Shown: positions 35,367 to 39,527 of the stretch, in pieces | Numbering within the stretch: position 1 is the first letter of the stretch | Layout of the letters: each line of letters starts with the position of its first letter | DNA from: a virus | DNA length: 39,527 nucleotides | Reading direction: 5' to 3' (one strand) | Virus record (IMG/VR): IMGVR_UViG_3300042301_002602 | Coordinates: 1-39,527 of that record | Notes under the pieces: generated by a model | Told to the model about the DNA's origin: nothing | What the model saw: the letters and a program-made list of their open reading frames with translations, nothing else | Databases searched by the model: none | Made by a program: the position numbers and the translations under genes

Positions 35367-35379
35367 ATATTGATAAATA
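35367..35379 (-). promoter_or_regulatory. Candidate promoter motif opening the minus-strand late block
   Basis: The minus strand reads TATTTATCAATAT, directly abutting the first ATG. It lies in the 54-base gap between divergent genes. If the second ATG (35360) is used a short leader remains. Confidence 0.35.
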
Positions 35380-35420
35380 CTTTAATTTTGTTTATATTTA
35401 ATACAAACTTTACTTAACGA

Positions 35421-37172
35421 ATGGATATAAGTTTGGAAACAAAAGCAATGACTATTCTTGAAACCTATGAGGGTGGTAATAATTATATATTAGGATTAAA
35501 AAGAAAATCTCAAGTAAATAAGAAATTTTACCCTACAAGGAGTCAATCGGAGTATGTCATTTCATTTCACGATAAACAACCAAAGATTGCAAAAAAATGG
35601 GTAATATTAGATTCTTATTTCGCCCAAAAACTTGCCGACGATAAATTATACACCGAAATTCCTCAAAAAGTTTGGGTTGAGAAGTTGTTGGCAGATAAAG
35701 AAAAATCTTATCACATTTGGGGTAAAGTTTTTGAAAATGAAGAATTGTCCGATTTTTGGTTACCGAAAGGAGCCATCATTAAAGATAATTCAGTTCAAAA
35801 TGTTGTTGTTGATTATTCAAAATATTCTCATAGACCTCCATTGGAACACCAAAAAGAAGCAATCCAAAAATTACTTGAAAACAAAAAGTTTATATTGGCA
35901 GATGATATGGGTTTGGGTAAAACAACCTCAACAATCATTGGGGCGTTAGAAAGTGGGTCTAAAAAAATATTGATTATTTGTCCGGCAACATTGAAAATTA
36001 ACTGGAAACGAGAAATTGAAAATTATTCTGACAGGTCAATTTTTATTGCTGAAAGTAAAAATTTCTCAACGGAACACGATTTTGTTATTGCAAATTATGA
36101 CATTATAAAAAATTTCCATGACCCAAAAAATAAAGAGGAGTCGTTAATTCTTAATTCCAAATTTGATTTGGTTATTGTAGATGAAGCCCATTATATTAAA
36201 AACGCAACCGCTCAAAGAACAAAACTTATTAATGACCTTGTTAAAAACACTGAAAGATTGTGGTTATTAACTGGTACACCAATGACTTCAAGACCGATGG
36301 ATTATTTTAATTTATTGAGTTTGGTGGATTCTCCGGTTAGTAAAAACTGGATGGCCTATGCAATAAGATATTGTGCCGGTTATCAATTCAAAGTTGGAAA
36401 CCGAAAAGTTTGGAATATTACAGGTGCGTCAAATCTTGAGGAATTAAGGGAAAGAACATCGGGAACCATTTTGAGAAGATTGAAAGAAAATGTTCTTGAC
36501 TTACCTGATAAAATTATAACTCCGGTTTATTTGAAATTGAAATCCAAAGCGTATGAAGATGTGATGGGCGAATATTATGATTGGTATGATAAAAATCCTG
36601 AGGAGTCCAAATCTTTAACCGTTCAATTCTCAAAGTTAACAAAAGTTAGACAAATTATTGCAGATGAAAAAATACATCAAACAATTGAAATTGCTGAAAA
36701 CATTATTGAACAAGGTAAAAAAGTTATCATCTTTTGTAACTTTACGGATTCTTTAAATAAAATTTTGGAACACTTTGGAAAAATCGCAGTTAAACTTGAT
36801 GGGTCAATGTCTCAACACGAAAGACAATTTAGTGTCGACCAATTTCAAGAAAATGAAAAGATTAAAGTTTTTGTTGGTAATATTAAGGCGGCCGGAACCG
36901 GAATTACCTTAACTGCCGGTGAAGCGGCAATTTTCAACGATTTATCATTTTTACCTTCAGACCACGCCCAAGCCGAAGATAGAAGTTATAGATATGGTCA
37001 AAAAAATAATGTTTTGGTTTACTATCCTATTTTCGAAAACAGCATTGAAGGAATAATTTATGATATCTTAAATAATAAAAAACAAGTCATTGAGACCGTT
37101 ATGGGTGACAGGGTTAATAAGGCCGACGCCGCGGAAGAAATCCTAAAAAGAATTAATGATTTGCGAAAATAG
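35421..37172 (+). CDS. SNF2-family DNA helicase/translocase (SMARCAL1-like)
   Basis: A superfamily 2 motor of 583 residues. It carries motif Q/I LADDMGLGKTTSTI (about 159-172), motif II VIVDEAHYI (DEAH about 254-257), motif III LLTGTPMTSRP, and in the second lobe VGNIKAAGTGITLTAGEAA and QAEDRSYRYGQ (motif VI, about 517-527). The GLGKT box and QAxDRxxRxGQ pattern are those of SNF2 proteins. The compact form without extra domains is closest to annealing helicases of the SMARCAL1/HARP type. In T4 the fork-remodelling motor is UvsW, which is not SNF2-like; this gene may fill that role. It is the first gene of the plus-strand block, 54 bases from the divergent neck operon. Confidence 0.92.
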   Translation: MDISLETKAMTILETYEGGNNYILGLKRKSQVNKKFYPTRSQSEYVISFHDKQPKIAKKWVILDSYFAQKLADDKLYTEIPQKVWVEKLLADKEKSYHIWGKVFENEELSDFWLPKGAIIKDNSVQNVVVDYSKYSHRPPLEHQKEAIQKLLENKKFILADDMGLGKTTSTIIGALESGSKKILIICPATLKINWKREIENYSDRSIFIAESKNFSTEHDFVIANYDIIKNFHDPKNKEESLILNSKFDLVIVDEAHYIKNATAQRTKLINDLVKNTERLWLLTGTPMTSRPMDYFNLLSLVDSPVSKNWMAYAIRYCAGYQFKVGNRKVWNITGASNLEELRERTSGTILRRLKENVLDLPDKIITPVYLKLKSKAYEDVMGEYYDWYDKNPEESKSLTVQFSKLTKVRQIIADEKIHQTIEIAENIIEQGKKVIIFCNFTDSLNKILEHFGKIAVKLDGSMSQHERQFSVDQFQENEKIKVFVGNIKAAGTGITLTAGEAAIFNDLSFLPSDHAQAEDRSYRYGQKNNVLVYYPIFENSIEGIIYDILNNKKQVIETVMGDRVNKADAAEEILKRINDLRK

Positions 37173-37181
37173 TAAATTACA

Positions 37182-37207
37182 GATTATTTATTATAAAATG
37201 AATAATC
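37182..37207 (+). promoter_or_regulatory. Hairpin plus candidate promoter motif before the superoxide dismutase fusion
   Basis: TATTTATTATAAAAT occurs at 37185-37199, a full match to the bipartite motif. The same bases lie in an 11-bp hairpin (37182-37192 with 37197-37207, one G-T pair, 4-base loop) that ends seven bases before the ATG. It lacks a T run, so it is not a standard terminator. It could be a promoter in symmetric DNA or a translation-control hairpin in read-through transcripts. Confidence 0.45.
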
Positions 37208-37214
37208 GAATTAT

Positions 37215-38747
37215 ATGAAAAAAACCGAAAAGAAAATTCAAGAACTTGAAAAAAAGATTCTCGAAAACCACATAGTTGAAGAATCCAAGTTATTGATAAC
37301 TGAAATGAAAAAAATAGGGATAGAAAAATTACCTTACGCCTATTCAGCCTTGAAATCGTTTATCGATGCAGAAACAATGGAAATCCATTATTCCAAACAT
37401 TATAAAGGATATGTGGATAAACTAAACGCCGCTTTATCAAAAAAGAAATATGGTGATTTAGATTTGGAAAAAATAATTAAAACAATCAGCCGTTTCGACA
37501 AAACTATTAGAAATAATGCCGGAGGTGCATTTAATCACGCATTGTTTTGGAATTTCCTGACACCTGAACCAACAAAATTACAAGGAGAACTTTATAAAAA
37601 AATCACAAAACAATGGGGAACATTCACCAACTTCAAAAAAGAATTTGAAAAACAAGCCAAAGAGCGTTTTGGTTCAGGTTGGGTATGGTTGATTTTAACT
37701 TCCAAAAATACATTAAAGATTATGTCTACTCCAAACCAAGACAATCCATTAATGAATGTGATTGAAGGTGGGGGATTTCCTTTATTAGGTTTGGACTTAT
37801 GGGAACATGCTTATTACTTAAAATATAAAAACAAACGAGACGAATACATTACAAACTTTTGGAAAGTCGTTAATTGGGATTTTGTTACCAAGATGTATGA
37901 GATGAAGACAAAAACAAAGTTAATTGAATCTGAAATTAAAAAATCTGTTTTATTTGAAGGTCGTTCAGATTATATCAGAATGTGTACAGATGAAGATAAC
38001 GAATTTTTCCAAAACCTACTTAGTAGAGAAGAAATAAGGTCAATCTATGGTAAAGGAATTTACCAAGCGTTATTTAAAGTTCCTTGGTTAGAATTTAGAA
38101 AAAAAGATTTATCAATCAACAGAATGCAAGGTTTTTATAAAGATGGGGAAAGACACAATATTAGTTACTTAGCGGGGAACCATAGAGCTTTTTGTATGAT
38201 TGTTAAAAGTGTTAACGAAATATTAAAACAAAGCGGACAACCTAAAATATTTCTCAAAGATAAATCTCCTGAAGAACAAGTAGTAGGGGTTAAAAGATTA
38301 ATTGATATTTTAGTTAAAAACGCACCAAAAATATTTGACGAAAACAATCCATTTTTTCAAGCAATCATGACAAACTTAGGACAGAGTATTATAAAGGGAG
38401 ACAAGGTTGAAAAAGTTAGTGAAATCAGATTGTCTAAAAAATTTGGTCGAGAAAATGTCAAAATTGAAAGTGGTTTTGGTTTAGATACGGATGCTTCCGA
38501 AGGGTTAGATGGTACTATTAAAATTGGTGGTAATATATATAAATGTCAAATAAAACCTTATAAAACTTCTTTTATTGAAGATGGTAAACTTGTTGTGTTA
38601 ACTAGTAGTACTGTTAGTAATTATAAAGTAGATTTTATGATATTCTCGAATACACAAAATACTTTAGTAATAAAAACCCAAAATACAGAATTAGGGGTTA
38701 ATACATATATGTTTCCACCTGAAGATTTAATTTACACATTAACATGA
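37215..38747 (+). CDS. Manganese/iron superoxide dismutase fused to an unknown C-terminal region
   Basis: Residues about 36-232 are a complete Mn/Fe superoxide dismutase. The metal ligands are H62 (KHYKGYV), H108 (NHALFW), D194 and H198 (LDLWEHAYY). G104 replaces the FeSOD glutamine and Q175 (NQDNPLM) matches the MnSOD glutamine, so the enzyme is probably Mn-type or cambialistic. The first 35 residues are a charged helix. The remaining 275 residues (about 236-510) are not SOD. They include a helical part, then SEGLDGTIKIGG and YKCQIKPYK, where D432, Q445 and K447 fit the D...QxK form of a PD-(D/E)xK nuclease core. The nuclease idea is inference. It starts 42 bases after the SNF2 gene. Confidence 0.9.
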   Translation: MKKTEKKIQELEKKILENHIVEESKLLITEMKKIGIEKLPYAYSALKSFIDAETMEIHYSKHYKGYVDKLNAALSKKKYGDLDLEKIIKTISRFDKTIRNNAGGAFNHALFWNFLTPEPTKLQGELYKKITKQWGTFTNFKKEFEKQAKERFGSGWVWLILTSKNTLKIMSTPNQDNPLMNVIEGGGFPLLGLDLWEHAYYLKYKNKRDEYITNFWKVVNWDFVTKMYEMKTKTKLIESEIKKSVLFEGRSDYIRMCTDEDNEFFQNLLSREEIRSIYGKGIYQALFKVPWLEFRKKDLSINRMQGFYKDGERHNISYLAGNHRAFCMIVKSVNEILKQSGQPKIFLKDKSPEEQVVGVKRLIDILVKNAPKIFDENNPFFQAIMTNLGQSIIKGDKVEKVSEIRLSKKFGRENVKIESGFGLDTDASEGLDGTIKIGGNIYKCQIKPYKTSFIEDGKLVVLTSSTVSNYKVDFMIFSNTQNTLVIKTQNTELGVNTYMFPPEDLIYTLT

Positions 38748-38763
38748 TATTTATAGATAAAAT
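38748..38763 (+). promoter_or_regulatory. Candidate late-promoter motif before the gp13-like gene
   Basis: The plus strand reads TATTTATAGATAAAAT immediately after the stop of the preceding gene, ending six bases before the ATG at 38770. Confidence 0.45.
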
Positions 38764-38769
38764 AATCTT

Positions 38770-39527
38770 ATGTCAGTAATTCCAGAACCGGAAAGGTCAA
38801 AAATTTATACAAGAGTAAAACACTTATTGGGAGCACCAATTAGAAGTGTTGAGATTGAAGATGAAATGATGGATTCATTAATGGAACTATCTATTCAAGA
38901 TTACGAACAATATATTTTGAATTGGTTAATCGATAGTCAATGGGTTAATTTAGTTAATTTGAATATGACTGAAAAGTCTGTTGCAAATGCTTTAATTACT
39001 AGGACTATGGATTTTGAACAACAATTTTCATATTCATATTCTAAAATCGTAGGCCTACAATCACAAGGCCCTTGGGTATTAAAGAAAGACTACATAATAC
39101 TTGAACAAAATAAACAAGATTATGAAATACCTGCAGGTCGTGAAATTAATGAAGTATTATGGTTTAGTAATCAACCTTGGACAGCATTTGGACTTGGTGG
39201 TGTTGGTGGTTTTGGTGGTGTCGGTTTAGGAGCGAATGAGGCAGGGTTTGCTCAAATGGGATATCAAGGCTCATATTTTATGATGTCCGGATTTGACTAT
39301 TTGATAAGAATGCAAGAAGCAAATATATTAAATAGAATACTTGGGGGTTCCCTTACTTATAGAATTACTGCATTACCGGACGGAAAGAAAAATTTACAAC
39401 TTTATAACGCTCCGGGTAATAACTTTAATTGGAGTCAGTATAGTAACTATGTGGGTAAAGCGGTATGGTATTGGTATTATGATACTACACCTGATAGTAG
39501 AGCAGATTGTTTAAAGAACAATCCTGA
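38770..39527 (+). CDS. Partial neck/connector protein, possibly gp13-like (N-terminal 252 residues)
   Basis: The gene starts at ATG 38770 and runs off the right edge after 252 codons. The N-terminus (RVKHLLGAPIRSVEIEDEMM) has the LGAP segment followed by a strand and an acidic helix that I associate with neck or structural proteins of far-T4 phages. Later segments include EIPAGREINEVLWFSNQPW, a strand and turn common in these proteins. A glycine-rich stretch with alternating Gly and hydrophobic residues (about residues 139-154) is inserted near the middle. It has a candidate promoter motif and no Shine-Dalgarno sequence. A gp13-like role is inferred from pattern and from the neck genes on the opposite strand nearby. 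Confidence 0.72.
   Translation, partial: MSVIPEPERSKIYTRVKHLLGAPIRSVEIEDEMMDSLMELSIQDYEQYILNWLIDSQWVNLVNLNMTEKSVANALITRTMDFEQQFSYSYSKIVGLQSQGPWVLKKDYIILEQNKQDYEIPAGREINEVLWFSNQPWTAFGLGGVGGFGGVGLGANEAGFAQMGYQGSYFMMSGFDYLIRMQEANILNRILGGSLTYRITALPDGKKNLQLYNAPGNNFNWSQYSNYVGKAVWYWYYDTTPDSRADCLKNNP

Noticed and set aside
37965-38745. The SOD fusion as a homing endonuclease of the LAGLIDADG or GIY-YIG type
   Set aside because: Neither signature is present in the C-terminal region. The D...QxK pattern is the only nuclease-like motif.
266-38763. T4-type late promoters (TATAAATA) in normal orientation
   Set aside because: TATAAATA strings occur, but mostly on the strand opposite to the gene that follows. 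The coding-strand pattern is TATTTAT plus TATAAAAT, so I report a distinct candidate motif.
1-39527. tRNA genes, CRISPR arrays, insertion sequences or attachment sites
   Set aside because: No cloverleaf with a conserved TTCGA arm, no regular direct repeats with spacers, no transposase or integrase motif and no long terminal repeats were seen by eye. Short A/T-rich repeats are expected from base composition.

Overview
The window reads as part of the genome of a contractile-tailed phage of the wider T4-like group ("far-T4"). Recognisable T4-type parts are baseplate wedge gp6, gp25 and gp53, tail tube gp19, tail sheath gp18, a gp29-sized tape measure, helicase gp41, the RNase H-type 5' nuclease, UvsX, ssDNA-binding gp32 and a class Ia ribonucleotide reductase. 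The DNA is strongly A+T-rich. Almost no start codon has a Shine-Dalgarno sequence; leaders are runs of A and T. That fits a Bacteroidota-type host, but the host is an inference and nothing here proves it. I see no tRNA, rRNA, CRISPR array, transposon or integrase.

Layout. From 1 to 35366 nearly everything is on the minus strand, so transcription runs from high to low coordinates. First come neck/tail-completion genes (35366-33480), then the sheath (33202-29963), a HAD-fold hydrolase, and the tail tube (28992-28504). A gp26-like tail chaperone (28420-27677) follows, with a short overlapping second frame (27717-27538), then the tape measure (27492-25684). Next are a 1678-residue baseplate/tube-cap protein carrying an OmpA-like segment, a small gp53-like protein and a 2427-residue hub-like protein. 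After two small unknown genes comes the replication block: gp32, UvsX, a cytosine-C5 methyltransferase, the 5' nuclease, an unknown 150-residue protein, the replicative helicase, NrdB and NrdA. The block ends with gp25, gp6 and the start of another baseplate-type protein cut by the left edge. Three plus-strand genes begin at 35421: an SNF2-family helicase, a superoxide dismutase fused to an unknown C-terminal region with nuclease-like motifs, and a gp13-like neck protein cut by the right edge. A lone plus-strand ribbon-helix-helix gene sits between sheath and neck genes.

Regulation. A bipartite A+T motif, TATTTAT followed 1-6 bases later by TATAAAAT or a weaker version, lies just upstream of many structural genes on both strands and is a candidate late promoter. 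Strong rho-independent terminators follow gp32, the tube, nrdA and an acidic coiled-coil gene, with a weaker one after the sheath. Several sit within a few dozen bases of the next start codon, which would lower expression of that gene relative to the abundant product before it.

The least ordinary items are the superoxide dismutase fusion, the probable +1 programmed frameshift in the tail chaperone, the OmpA-like segment in a baseplate protein, the candidate promoter motif, and the antisense DNA-binding gene with a hairpin in its leader.
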